Shown here: piece by piece, positions 7,605-14,459 of the stretch
Position numbering within the stretch: position 1 is the stretch's first letter
How the letters are laid out: each line of letters begins with the position of its first letter
Origin: Deltaproteobacteria bacterium
GTDB taxonomy: Bacteria > Myxococcota > B64-G9
Direction of reading: 5' to 3'
Length of the DNA stretch: 17,476 nt
Assembly: GCA_003647095.1 (NCBI GenBank)
Contig: QMME01000041.1
Span: 1 to 17,476, forward strand
Notes under the pieces: model-generated
What the model saw: the letters and a program-made list of their open reading frames with translations, nothing else
What the model was told of the DNA's origin: nothing
Database searches by the model: none
Made by a program: the position numbers and the translations under genes

Positions 7605-7817
7605 AAACGTACGACAATTGTGATTGACGAGGAACTGCTTGAGAAAGCGGCGCGGCTGGCGGGAGTGAAAACCTACTCGAAAGCCGTGGAGACAGCCCTG
7701 TTTGAATTCGTCAGGCGCGCCGAGGCGCGCAAGATCCTGGAACTCCGTGGTTCCGGCCTGTGGGAGGGAGACCTGGCGGAAATGCGCGGCGACACATCCA
7801 CCTCGGGGGGTCATTGA
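7602..7817 (+). CDS. vapB: VapB-type antitoxin
   Basis: Predicted 71 aa from ATG 7602. The N-terminus MKRTTIVIDEELLEKAARLA is the strand-helix start of a ribbon-helix-helix antitoxin of the VapB/DUF2191 kind. It continues TYSKAVETALFEFVRRAEAR and ends in an acidic/aromatic toxin-binding tail with SGLWEGDLAEMRGD. Family role: it dimerises, represses its own promoter and blocks the partner ribonuclease. No ribosome site precedes the ATG; the predicted transcription start coincides with it, so translation may be leaderless. The frame is open upstream but nothing there resembles protein. Its stop lies one base before the GTG start of the toxin, so the two genes are coupled. The upstream DNA is much more AT-rich than the surroundings, a sign of possible acquisition. 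Confidence 0.88.
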   Translation: MKRTTIVIDEELLEKAARLAGVKTYSKAVETALFEFVRRAEARKILELRGSGLWEGDLAEMRGDTSTSGGH

Positions 7818-7818
7818 G

Positions 7819-8208
7819 GTGTACCTGGTAGACACGTCGGTATGGATAGAAACATTCCGCCGCAATGATCCTTTCGATCTCGAAGGCACCGTGGACTTCG
7901 ACCTGGTGGTGACATGCCTGCCGGTGGTGCAGGAGGTTCTGCAAGGCTTTCGCAACGAGGCGGGCTTCCGGCACGCCCGCAGTGCCATGCACGCCCTGCC
8001 CATGGTGGAATCGCCCCTGGAACGGGAGGTTTTCGATCAAGCGGTGTCACTCTACCGGACAGCTCGACGGAACGGCTTGACCATCAGGTCTTCCGTGGAC
8101 TGCCTGATCGCCGCCTGTGCCATCCGTAACGCGCTGTGCGTGCTCCATCGCGATCGCGACTACCCGGCGCTGGCCAAGGTATCCGAGCTGCAGCAAAGAA
8201 CCGTCTAA
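7819..8208 (+). CDS. vapC: VapC-type PIN-domain ribonuclease toxin
   Basis: Predicted 129 aa, usual for VapC. The start is taken as GTG 7819, eight bases after a GGGGGG ribosome site; an ATT at 7813 overlapping the antitoxin stop is a less likely choice. The PIN-domain acidic residues are all present: Asp5 in YLVDTSVWI, Glu39 in PVVQEVLQGF, Asp94 in SSVDCLIAACAI and Asp112/Asp114 in HRDRDYPAL. These hold the metal ions that cut RNA; known VapC proteins attack tRNA or rRNA, but the target here is unknown. The complete active site and intact frame suggest a working toxin. It ends 15 bp from the stop of the converging lipoprotein gene, with no clear terminator between. Confidence 0.9.
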   Translation: MYLVDTSVWIETFRRNDPFDLEGTVDFDLVVTCLPVVQEVLQGFRNEAGFRHARSAMHALPMVESPLEREVFDQAVSLYRTARRNGLTIRSSVDCLIAACAIRNALCVLHRDRDYPALAKVSELQQRTV

Positions 8209-8223
8209 GCCAGTGACCTCCAC

Positions 8224-10680
8224 TCAATCGACCACCCCGCAGGCCACGTTGGCCAGAGTGGCGTCGTTGTTGTCCTCGTGGCACTCGTTGTCCCGGCCGC
8301 TGCCGTCACCCTGGTCGTCGGCGCCGGCCCGCAGTTGCAACAGCACGTTCTGCAGGTTCTCCGGTACCGGCCAGGACAGGCCGATGTGCTCCAGCTGGCC
8401 GGGAAACAGCGGCCTGCTGGTGGCCACGGTCTGGATGGGTTGATCGTCGGCATACAGCGTCACCGGCGAGCCGGCCGCCACCATGCGGCTGCCCTGGTTC
8501 ATGACATCGAAGGAGATGTACAGCTGCGGTCCCGGTTCGCACACCGCCTGCAAGTTGAGCACCACCAGGTCGGGGGCCCAGAACAGCCCCTCGCCCTGCA
8601 CGTTCTGGCGAAAGTTGTTCATCTCCCAGGGGGCCAGCCAGTTGGGCTCTTCGTACAGTGGCACGGCGCCGTCCTCGGTGATGTTGGCCACGTGGTAGCC
8701 GTGCTGGTTCCAGATGCGCCGGGTGAACACCCAGTTGTCGAGCGCGTCCCCCCAGACCACGATACCGGGGACCTTGCTGTTGTTGGCGTTCTCGGCAATC
8801 ACCACCTCGGCATTGCCGTCGTTGTCGACATCGGCGATGACCACTTCCTCCAGGCGGGTGTGTGAACCGTGATCGTTGTCGCGATAGACCTCCTGGCCGG
8901 TGGTGCCGTCGAAGATGCGGAAGGAAGTCTCGTCGGCGTAGACGGCTTCGGCACGCCCGTCGCCGTCGAAGTCGAAAACCGATGATGCCGTCACCCGGCT
9001 GGAACAGTCCTCGTTGGGCACGTACCAGAGGACCCCCGGCCGGTTGGAACAGCCGTCCTGGGGATTGGCCCCCAGGCAGTCGAGGTCTACTATGACGTAG
9101 TAGTCCCCGGCGGCGGTGCCGATCTCGGGACGGCCGTCGCCGTCGAAATCGGCCACCGTGGGGGGGCCGCTTTCGTTGTTGGCACAGTCATCGACGGGAA
9201 TGGCCACCTTGGCCAGCTGGCTGCCGTCGCTGTCGATGACGAAAACCTCGCCGCGGCGCACGATGACCATCTCGCCCTGGTCGTCGCCATCGAAGTTGCC
9301 CACGGCGTTGTAGCCGTCGCAGGGCAGGTCGCCACCACAGGGAGAGTTATCGGAAGTGTAGTTGAAGGTCCACTTCTCGCTGCCGTCGTGCTCGTAGCAG
9401 GTATTGCCGGCCAGCACCTCCAGCTTGCCGTCGAGATCGATGTCGGCCACCGCCGACACCGGCCCCAGGAAGGCATTATTGCCGATGCCGGCCGTGGGGC
9501 CGACCGTCTGCAGACCGTCCCAGAGCAGCTGCCCCGTTTTTCCATCCAGCACCACGTTGCCGACGATCACCTCGGGCGGGCCCTGGGCATCCAGGTTGGC
9601 CAGAGACGGCTGGCTGCCGCCGCGGGTATGCACGTTCCAGGTGGGGTACTGGTCGTTGTGCCACAGCACCTGCCAGTCGCTGCCGTCGGCGCTGGCCCGC
9701 TTGAAGGCCACCGTGCCCTGCGGCCGCGCGGTGCCGTTGACATCGACCATGGTCATGGCCACGATCTCGGGCACCCCGTCCCCGTCGACATCTCCCAGGG
9801 CCAGGCCCCCGGAGTTGTCGAGCACCGGGCTGGCCGAGGAGAACAGCGTCAGCATGCTGCCGTCGGGCTGGCACTGGCCCGAGACCACCCGCAGCGTACC
9901 CGGCACGTTGCAGCAGCCATCACCCTGCCGGTCGTAGCTGATGAAGACGATCTCCGGGGTATCGAAGCGGTCGGTGCGACCATCGCCGTTGTCGTCGGTG
10001 AGGTTGGCCACGGCCGGCGTCATCACCACGTCGTCGCGCACCGGGGTGACGCCACCGGCCGGCGGCGTCCAGCGACAATCCCGCTGGGGATTGAATTGTC
10101 CCACCGGCGGTACGTATTCGCAGTCACCGATGGCCTCCTCGTCGAGGCAGCGGCCCAGGTCCCGCTCGCACACCTGCCCGGGGGGGCAGTCGGCCTGGCG
10201 GGAACATTCCGGCCCGGGGCTGACACAACGGGAACCGTAGCAAAGTTCTCCCGCCTGGCAGCAAATATCCAGGTTGGCGCCGCAACGTTCGTTGGCACCG
10301 CAATCTATCAGGCAGCGCTCGTCCTGGCACACCTGGCCATCGGTGCAACACTGCTCCAGCCGGTGCCCGCAACGAACGCCGTCGCAGGGCTGGCGACAGA
10401 CCCGGTCCTCGCAAACGTAGTCTCCCGGGCAGCACTGGCCACCGTACTCGCAACGGTCATCTTGGGGACACTCCTTCAGGCAGCGGCCGTCCAGGCAAAC
10501 CTGGTCCGCCGCGCAATCGGCACTCCAGCGGCACTCGGCACAGGTCCCGGAAACGCAGAAGCCACTGGCGCAATCGTCGTCGGACTGGCAGACGTCACCC
10601 TGGCCGCCCTTGCTCGAGGAACAACCGGCGACCAGCAGCAGCGCCATCATTAAGCTCATCTTCAAGATCAATGACTTCAT
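8224..10680 (-). CDS. Large lipoprotein with Cys-rich N-terminus and FG-GAP repeats
   Basis: Predicted 818 aa. The ATG at 10680 follows GGGAGG at about 6 bases. The N-terminus is a lipoprotein signal (MSLMMALLLVAGC, Cys20) with a Ser-rich linker. Residues 31-175 hold many cysteines in short knots, including three 'C..RC..CC..C..C' units (from CPQDDRC, CDGVRC and CGANERC). From about 215 to 650 come seven or eight FG-GAP/VCBS calcium-binding loops (GDVDGDGVPEIV, ADIDLDGKLEVL, GNFDGDDQGEMV, ADFDGDGRPEIG, FDFDGDGRAEAV, ADVDNDGNAEVV), suggesting an integrin-like beta-propeller. The last 120 residues resemble a CARDB-type adhesion domain (LYISFDVMNQGSRMVAAGSP). Architectures of this sort are common on myxobacterial surfaces, probably for binding or adhesion; the ligand is unknown. 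It appears to be a single-gene unit. Confidence 0.88.
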   Translation of the reverse strand: MKSLILKMSLMMALLLVAGCSSSKGGQGDVCQSDDDCASGFCVSGTCAECRWSADCAADQVCLDGRCLKECPQDDRCEYGGQCCPGDYVCEDRVCRQPCDGVRCGHRLEQCCTDGQVCQDERCLIDCGANERCGANLDICCQAGELCYGSRCVSPGPECSRQADCPPGQVCERDLGRCLDEEAIGDCEYVPPVGQFNPQRDCRWTPPAGGVTPVRDDVVMTPAVANLTDDNGDGRTDRFDTPEIVFISYDRQGDGCCNVPGTLRVVSGQCQPDGSMLTLFSSASPVLDNSGGLALGDVDGDGVPEIVAMTMVDVNGTARPQGTVAFKRASADGSDWQVLWHNDQYPTWNVHTRGGSQPSLANLDAQGPPEVIVGNVVLDGKTGQLLWDGLQTVGPTAGIGNNAFLGPVSAVADIDLDGKLEVLAGNTCYEHDGSEKWTFNYTSDNSPCGGDLPCDGYNAVGNFDGDDQGEMVIVRRGEVFVIDSDGSQLAKVAIPVDDCANNESGPPTVADFDGDGRPEIGTAAGDYYVIVDLDCLGANPQDGCSNRPGVLWYVPNEDCSSRVTASSVFDFDGDGRAEAVYADETSFRIFDGTTGQEVYRDNDHGSHTRLEEVVIADVDNDGNAEVVIAENANNSKVPGIVVWGDALDNWVFTRRIWNQHGYHVANITEDGAVPLYEEPNWLAPWEMNNFRQNVQGEGLFWAPDLVVLNLQAVCEPGPQLYISFDVMNQGSRMVAAGSPVTLYADDQPIQTVATSRPLFPGQLEHIGLSWPVPENLQNVLLQLRAGADDQGDGSGRDNECHEDNNDATLANVACGVVD

Positions 10681-10712
10681 GACAAGCCTCCCGGCATCGA
10701 GGGGGTACGCTA

Positions 10713-10741
10713 ATACTAGAACAATGCTGCCGGGCCGGCAA
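10713..10741 (-). promoter_or_regulatory. Predicted promoter of the FG-GAP lipoprotein gene
   Basis: Minus strand: TTGCCG (10741-10736), 17-base spacer, TAGTAT (10718-10713), 32 bases before the start codon. A near-perfect palindrome TGCCGG-G-CCGGCA (10728-10740) overlaps the -35 and could be an operator. Confidence 0.4.
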
Positions 10742-10779
10742 CGGGAAGGGAGGAAGAGATGGAACGATACGCTGCCGAG

Positions 10780-11151
10780 CTAACCGGCCGGGCCCTCCTC
10801 CGGGCCGGGAGAGTCGTCGCCGGCGGGAGGAACAGGAGATTCGGGTCCCGGTTGCTTACCCGGCTCCAGCCCGGCGACCGGGGCCGGCTCGGCCTCCAGC
10901 TCGTCCAGGGCCCGGCGCACGTCGGCACGGATGTCCAGGGTGCGCCGCAGCTCATCTACCCCGACATCACTGACGATGTCTCGCTTGATGCCCTCGATAT
11001 CGATCTCCTGCTTGACCTCGTCGAGCGAACGCCGCAGCTGCAGCAATCCCTTGCCCAGGGAGCGAGCCACCTCGGGCAGCTTCTGCGGCCCCAGCAGCAG
11101 CAGCGCCAGTGCCAGGATGACGATGAGTTCCCAGGTTCCGATGTTGAACAT
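10780..11151 (-). CDS. tatB: Twin-arginine translocase subunit TatB
   Basis: Predicted 123 aa. MFNIGTWELIVILALALLLL is one membrane helix with the polar Glu8 typical of TatB. The hinge LGPQKLPEVARSLGKGL follows, then a long amphipathic helix (about 35-90) and a Pro/Gly/Glu-rich tail. In the Tat system TatB pairs with TatC to recognise folded proteins bearing twin-arginine signals. It differs from the neighbouring TatA in the GPQKLP hinge and the longer helical region. A second TatA is the alternative, but TatB fits better. It is the last gene of the che/tat operon, 28 bp after tatA, with a weak ribosome site. No tatC follows; the next gene is an unrelated lipoprotein with its own promoter. 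The DUF362 protein in this window is a likely Tat substrate. Confidence 0.85.
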   Translation of the reverse strand: MFNIGTWELIVILALALLLLGPQKLPEVARSLGKGLLQLRRSLDEVKQEIDIEGIKRDIVSDVGVDELRRTLDIRADVRRALDELEAEPAPVAGLEPGKQPGPESPVPPAGDDSPGPEEGPAG

Positions 11152-11179
11152 GATACTTGCCCGTGTCCGGGCTGGCAGA

Positions 11180-11470
11180 TCAGCTCTTCTCGGCAGGCTC
11201 GCCGGTGTGTTCCGCCGGGGCGGCTTGCTGGCTGGCAGATTCCTCGCCCTGTCCCGCCGGCAGGGTGCCGGCCTGCTGTGGAGGTTCGATCTTTTCTGCC
11301 CGGGCCTCTACTTCCTTCTCCTCCCCCTTGAAAGACTGGCGGAAATTGCGAACGGCCTTGCCCATCGACTCGCCCAGCTGGGGCAACTTGCCGGCTCCGA
11401 AGATGACCACCACGATGAGCAGGATGAGAATGAGTTCCCAGACACCAAAAGTTGCCAGTTCGACGGTCAT
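11180..11470 (-). CDS. tatA: Twin-arginine translocase subunit TatA
   Basis: Predicted 96 aa. One membrane helix (WELILILLIVVVIF) is followed by the family signature FGAGKLPQLGESMGKAVRNF and RQSFKGEEKE, then a disordered Glu/Ala/Gln tail. TatA oligomers form or thin the membrane for passage of folded Tat substrates. The ATG at 11470 follows AAGGAAG at good spacing and lies 18 bp after the CheX-fusion gene, so it shares that operon. Pairing with tatB immediately downstream is the usual order; tatC is missing from the neighbourhood. Confidence 0.92.
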   Translation of the reverse strand: MTVELATFGVWELILILLIVVVIFGAGKLPQLGESMGKAVRNFRQSFKGEEKEVEARAEKIEPPQQAGTLPAGQGEESASQQAAPAEHTGEPAEKS

Positions 11471-11488
11471 GAGATGCTTCCTTTCCGC

Positions 11489-12352
11489 TCAAGCGGCGAC
11501 CGGCAGCAGGAAACGCAACTCCAGCTTGCCCTCGGCCAGGTGCAAGGGCAGGACCAGGCATTTCTCGCCGTCTGCCGGTGGCGGTATCTCCGCCACGGTC
11601 TCCGGGGGCAGGATGTCGATAACGTGCCCCTGCTGGGCCAGCTTGGCCACGGCGTTACCGCAAACGATGTTACAGAACTCCTTCACGGCGTCTTCGACCA
11701 CTTCCTCGGATTCGCGGGTGGCATCCTCGCGCAGTACCGCCGAGGCGATGGTCACCGCCACGTCGCTGGTCGGGCTTAACAGGTAACGGGCCTTGAGGGT
11801 GCCATCGAAGGCCACGCTGACGGTCAGGTGGCGATCCCGGCTGGCGTCCACGGGCCCTTCCTGGACATCTCCCACCTTCACTCGCAACCCGGCCAGGCGT
11901 TCGAGCAGCTTTCGGGTTAGATCCACCGCCACTTCCAGCACCGGCCGGGAGGGCACATCGGCGGGCAGGTCGATGCTCTCGATCTCGTACTGGGCCTGCT
12001 CTTCCTTGAAGATGGCCAGCTCTCGTTCCAGGATTTCCTCGGTGATATGACCCAGCTCCAGCAGCGCTTCTCCCAGATAGAGGTGATTGTTCTTCTGGTA
12101 GGTGAGAATCTCCTCGGCCTGCTGCTGGTCGAGGTATCCCAGGGAAATGGCCAACTCGGCAAACTGCTTGTCGGTGCTGCGCTGTTGCAAGTGTACCTGT
12201 TCGACCTGTTCCTCGGTAAGGTAGCCCCGCTCGACTCCCACCTGGCCGAACTTGGGATTGCGGTAATTCTGCAACTCCAGCGCCTCGATGAGCTGCCCGC
12301 GGGTTATCACCCAGCGGTCGATGAGGAATTCTCCGAAAAACTGGACGCCCAT
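11489..12352 (-). CDS. MshEN-like repeat protein fused to a CheX phosphatase domain
   Basis: Predicted 287 aa. Residues 6-115 hold four tandem motifs of about 28 residues: FGEFLIDRWVITRGQLIEAL, FGQVGVERGYLTEEQVEQV, FAELAISLGYLDQQQAEEIL and LGEALLELGHITEEILEREL. Three end with a Gln after the second helix turn. This matches the MshEN/T2SSE N-terminal motif, which in some proteins binds cyclic-di-GMP; the leading Arg of the binding motif is not seen, so binding is uncertain. Residues 140-250 match CheX/CheC phosphatases, with the ExxN signature Glu225-Phe-Cys-Asn228 in KEFCNIVCGNAVAKL. Family role: such domains remove phosphate from CheY. The CheY-like gene ends three bases upstream, so the two proteins are likely enzyme and substrate. 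A GAGGG ribosome site supports the ATG at 12352. Confidence 0.82.
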   Translation of the reverse strand: MGVQFFGEFLIDRWVITRGQLIEALELQNYRNPKFGQVGVERGYLTEEQVEQVHLQQRSTDKQFAELAISLGYLDQQQAEEILTYQKNNHLYLGEALLELGHITEEILERELAIFKEEQAQYEIESIDLPADVPSRPVLEVAVDLTRKLLERLAGLRVKVGDVQEGPVDASRDRHLTVSVAFDGTLKARYLLSPTSDVAVTIASAVLREDATRESEEVVEDAVKEFCNIVCGNAVAKLAQQGHVIDILPPETVAEIPPPADGEKCLVLPLHLAEGKLELRFLLPVAA

Positions 12353-12355
12353 CTT

Positions 12356-12730
12356 TCAACCCTCGACGAAAACCTTGTCCAGCACGGACTTTATCTTTTC
12401 CGGTTCGAACGGCTTGGAAACCACGTTACGGGCGCCCAGGCGCAGGGCGTCTTCCACCTTCTGGCCGACGCCGCCGACCGAAGACACCATCACCACCCGG
12501 GCCTGGGGATCGACGCGCATGAGGGTACGCAGCGATTGTATTCCGTCCATCATGGGCATGACGATGTCCATCAGCACCACGTCGGGATTCAGGGTCTTGT
12601 ACAGCTTGATGGCCTCCGCACCGTCCCGGGCGTGACCAATGACCTCGTAATCATCGAACTCCTCGATGACCTTGCCCAGCTGGCGGGCAACGGCAATGCT
12701 GTCATCTACCACGAGAATCTTCTTCTTCAT
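12356..12730 (-). CDS. CheY-like single-domain response regulator
   Basis: Predicted 124 aa, a stand-alone receiver domain. Conserved residues are present: acidic pair Asp9-Asp10 (ILVVDDS), phosphorylation site Asp55 (VVLMDIVMPMMDG), switch Ser83/84 (VVMVSSVGG) and Lys106 (VVSKPFEP). It has no output domain, so it should act by binding a partner, as CheY does at the flagellar motor or other receivers do on motility or secretion machines. It is first in the che/tat operon behind a near-consensus promoter, with GGGGG as a ribosome site. The next gene encodes a CheX-type phosphatase. The cognate kinase is not in the window. Confidence 0.93.
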   Translation of the reverse strand: MKKKILVVDDSIAVARQLGKVIEEFDDYEVIGHARDGAEAIKLYKTLNPDVVLMDIVMPMMDGIQSLRTLMRVDPQARVVMVSSVGGVGQKVEDALRLGARNVVSKPFEPEKIKSVLDKVFVEG

Positions 12731-12783
12731 CGTGCAACCCCCAGAAGGGCGCCCTGTTGTCCGGCGGCGCTCACTTTGCGGAC

Positions 12784-12812
12784 ATCATATGCCCGGGCAG
12801 TACGGCAGTCAA
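12784..12812 (-). promoter_or_regulatory. Near-consensus promoter for the che/tat operon
   Basis: Minus strand: TTGACT (12812-12807, five of six), 17-base spacer, TATGAT (12789-12784, five of six), 53 bases before the CheY-like start. The spacer contains the perfect palindrome TGCCCGGGCA (12790-12799). The rest of the divergent gap (12731-12886) shows no clear promoter for the plus-strand gene. Confidence 0.65.
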
Positions 12813-12886
12813 GCAGATGGGCGGATAATGTACACCAGAGTTGTTTATGTTAGACTGCCCGGGTAAAGACTGCGCTGGAGGGAGAA

Positions 12887-14173
12887 ATGCGCTCGATGAT
12901 GATTGCCGTCACTCTCCTGGGCCTGGCCGTTCCGGCGCGGGGAGAGCAACCACCCCCCGCGGTTCCCCAGCCGGCCGACGGGCAGGTCCCGCCTCCCGCC
13001 GGGAAGAAGCAGCCCCCTGCCGATGGAGAGAAGGCCCCGGCAGCGGCCGCAGCGGAACAACCGCCGGCCAGTGATACCAAATCCCCGGCCACCATCGACG
13101 AGGTGCTGGCCCTGGCCCGCCAGCGGTTGGCCGGTATCGACAGCCTGGCGTTGATCAAGCCGGAAGCCAGCGGTACCGACGAGGACCTGGAAGGCCTGGA
13201 GCAGGCGCTGGCGGCGGGACTGGCCAAGATCGAGAAGCTGCAACTGCTGGAGCCCGGGAAGGTGCTGGCCTGCGCCGGTCCGGAATTCCCGGTGAATCCC
13301 CGGGGAATCGCCGGGGTGGCAAAAAAGTGCCAGACCGCGGCCGCGCTTTTCGTCAGGGTGTTTCGCACCCAGAAGAACTATGACGTGCAGCTGTGGTTGG
13401 TGGCCGCCGACGGCCGGGAACTGGCCGACGACACCGTCAGCCTGGCCGGCCTGCCGCAACCCGTTCAGGCCCCGGTGGCGGTGGTTGCCCCCGAACAACC
13501 CGCCCCCCCGCCACCACCGCCCGGCGAGCCTCCACCGTCCCGGTCCAGCCGGCTGGAGAGCTACCGCCAGCGGGCCCTGTCGCTGGTGTGGCGACGGGAG
13601 CCACGGGCCGGGGTATCCGTCGGGTTCGCCACCGGCAACGTGGCCGTGGGAGTGGGTGGGCCGGTGAGCGGCGGCTCCGGCTGGCACATCCTGCGGGGCA
13701 GCAATCCCATAAGCGAGTTGCAACTGGTGGAGCTGGCCGGCCGCCAGGACCTGGCCCGGAAGATCAAGCAGCAGGCCTCCCGCTACCGCCTCTACCGCAA
13801 CATCGGCATCGGCCTGACCCTGGCCGGCTTCGTGGCCGCGGGCATCGCCGCTCCCTACTTCAAGCAGGGCACCGACGAGGGCATCACCGGCGCCGGGGTG
13901 GCCGTGGGAGTGGGCTCGGCCGCCGGCATCGCCGGATTGATCATGTGGTTGAACTACGGAGCCCGGGCTGCCAGCGCCACCAGCCCTTATGCCCGCCATC
14001 ATTTCCTCACCCCACGCCAGACCCAGGAACTGATCGAAAGCGTCAACGACCGCCTGCGCCGCGAACTGGAACTGGAGGAACCTCCTCCACCGGCGCCGAA
14101 AAGCGGCGACGTCCAGTTCTTCCTGGGACCGGGCCGTGCGGGTGCCGCCGCCGCCCTGCAGGTGACCTTCTGA
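12887..14173 (+). CDS. Unknown exported protein with two membrane helices
   Basis: Predicted 428 aa. The ATG at 12887 follows GGAGGGAG (12877-12884). A signal peptide (MRSMMIAVTLLGLAVPARG) leads into a Pro/Ala-rich disordered stretch (21-66). Residues 67-188 form a mixed helix/strand domain (TIDEVLALARQRLAGIDSLA, AALFVRVFRTQKNYDVQLWL, a surface-like VAADGRELADDTVSLAG). This loosely recalls domains of myxobacterial proteins that gather cell-stress or lipoprotein parameters, but no family was recognised. A second Pro-rich linker (189-219) precedes two hydrophobic, Gly/Ala-rich helices (305-324 and 333-356). The C-terminal part (about 368-428) has a basic/acidic helix (LTPRQTQELIESVNDRLRRE) and ends in ALQVTF, an aromatic final residue as in some outer-membrane proteins. 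It is transcribed divergently from the che/tat operon. Confidence 0.75.
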   Translation: MRSMMIAVTLLGLAVPARGEQPPPAVPQPADGQVPPPAGKKQPPADGEKAPAAAAAEQPPASDTKSPATIDEVLALARQRLAGIDSLALIKPEASGTDEDLEGLEQALAAGLAKIEKLQLLEPGKVLACAGPEFPVNPRGIAGVAKKCQTAAALFVRVFRTQKNYDVQLWLVAADGRELADDTVSLAGLPQPVQAPVAVVAPEQPAPPPPPPGEPPPSRSSRLESYRQRALSLVWRREPRAGVSVGFATGNVAVGVGGPVSGGSGWHILRGSNPISELQLVELAGRQDLARKIKQQASRYRLYRNIGIGLTLAGFVAAGIAAPYFKQGTDEGITGAGVAVGVGSAAGIAGLIMWLNYGARAASATSPYARHHFLTPRQTQELIESVNDRLRRELELEEPPPPAPKSGDVQFFLGPGRAGAAAALQVTF

Positions 14174-14183
14174 GAGGATGTCG

Positions 14184-14417
14184 CCGCAGGCGCCGAGGAC
14201 ATTGGTAACTGCGTCTGTTCCGCAGGCGCCGAGGAGAGAATGCCGGCGCCGCAGGCGCCCAGTCCCCTGTTCCGCAGGCGCCGAGGTTATTGGTAACTAC
14301 GTCCAGCTTCCCGGCGCACCTGGCCGAGGCGCCGAGGACCAGTCCAGTCGCCGTAGGCGACGAGGAGAAAATGCCGGCGCCGCAGGCGCCCAGTCCCCTG
14401 TTCCGCAGGCGCCGAGG
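14184..14417. repeat. Array of eight short GC-rich hairpin repeats
   Basis: This fills the 286-bp gap between converging genes (14174-14459). Eight copies of a unit close to CCGCAGGCGCCGAGG start at 14184, 14220, 14249, 14272, 14324 (degenerate), 14351 (variant), 14380 and 14403. Several fold on themselves: GGCGCC-GCA-GGCGCC at 14245-14259 and 14376-14390, and GTCGCC-GTA-GGCGAC at 14347-14361. Spacing is irregular, so it is not CRISPR; it resembles REP-type palindromes. No protein-like reading was found. Confidence 0.75.
14240..14417. repeat. Exact 47-bp direct duplication
   Basis: Positions 14240-14286 and 14371-14417 are identical over 47 bases, beginning ATGCCGGCGCCGCAGGCG, with a 131-bp period. 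Similarity continues upstream with few differences (GAGGAGAGA versus GAGGAGAAA). A second short pair, ATTGGTAACTGCGTC (14201) and ATTGGTAACTACGTC (14289), adds to the layered structure. Confidence 0.85.
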
Positions 14418-14434
14418 CCAGGTGCGCCGGGAAG
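14307..14434. repeat. Perfect 19-bp inverted repeat enclosing 90 bp
   Basis: CTTCCCGGCGCACCTGGCC (14307-14325) is matched exactly by GGCCAGGTGCGCCGGGAAG (14416-14434). Transcripts of either strand could form a 19-bp stem holding smaller hairpins. There is no T-run beside it, so it is not a classic intrinsic terminator, but it lies 25 bases past the response-regulator stop. Confidence 0.8.
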
Positions 14435-14459
14435 CCCCCCACCTGCCGCGAAACGTCGA

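Noticed and set aside
9388..10653. 421-codon plus-strand open frame opposite the FG-GAP lipoprotein.
   Set aside because: The minus frame has a lipobox, Cys knots and FG-GAP loops; the plus frame shows only low-complexity Ala/Val/Gly.
10759..11331. Plus-strand frame with a good GGGAGGAAG ribosome-like site before ATG 10759.
   Set aside because: The site looks real, but the frame is antisense to tatB and tatA and its sequence has no protein-like features.
12824..12829. GATAAT as a -10 box for the 428-aa gene.
   Set aside because: No acceptable -35 was found 16-18 bases upstream; left uncalled.
14184..14417. CRISPR array.
   Set aside because: Units are only about 15 bp, spacing varies from about 23 to 52 bp, the spacers themselves repeat, and no cas genes are present.
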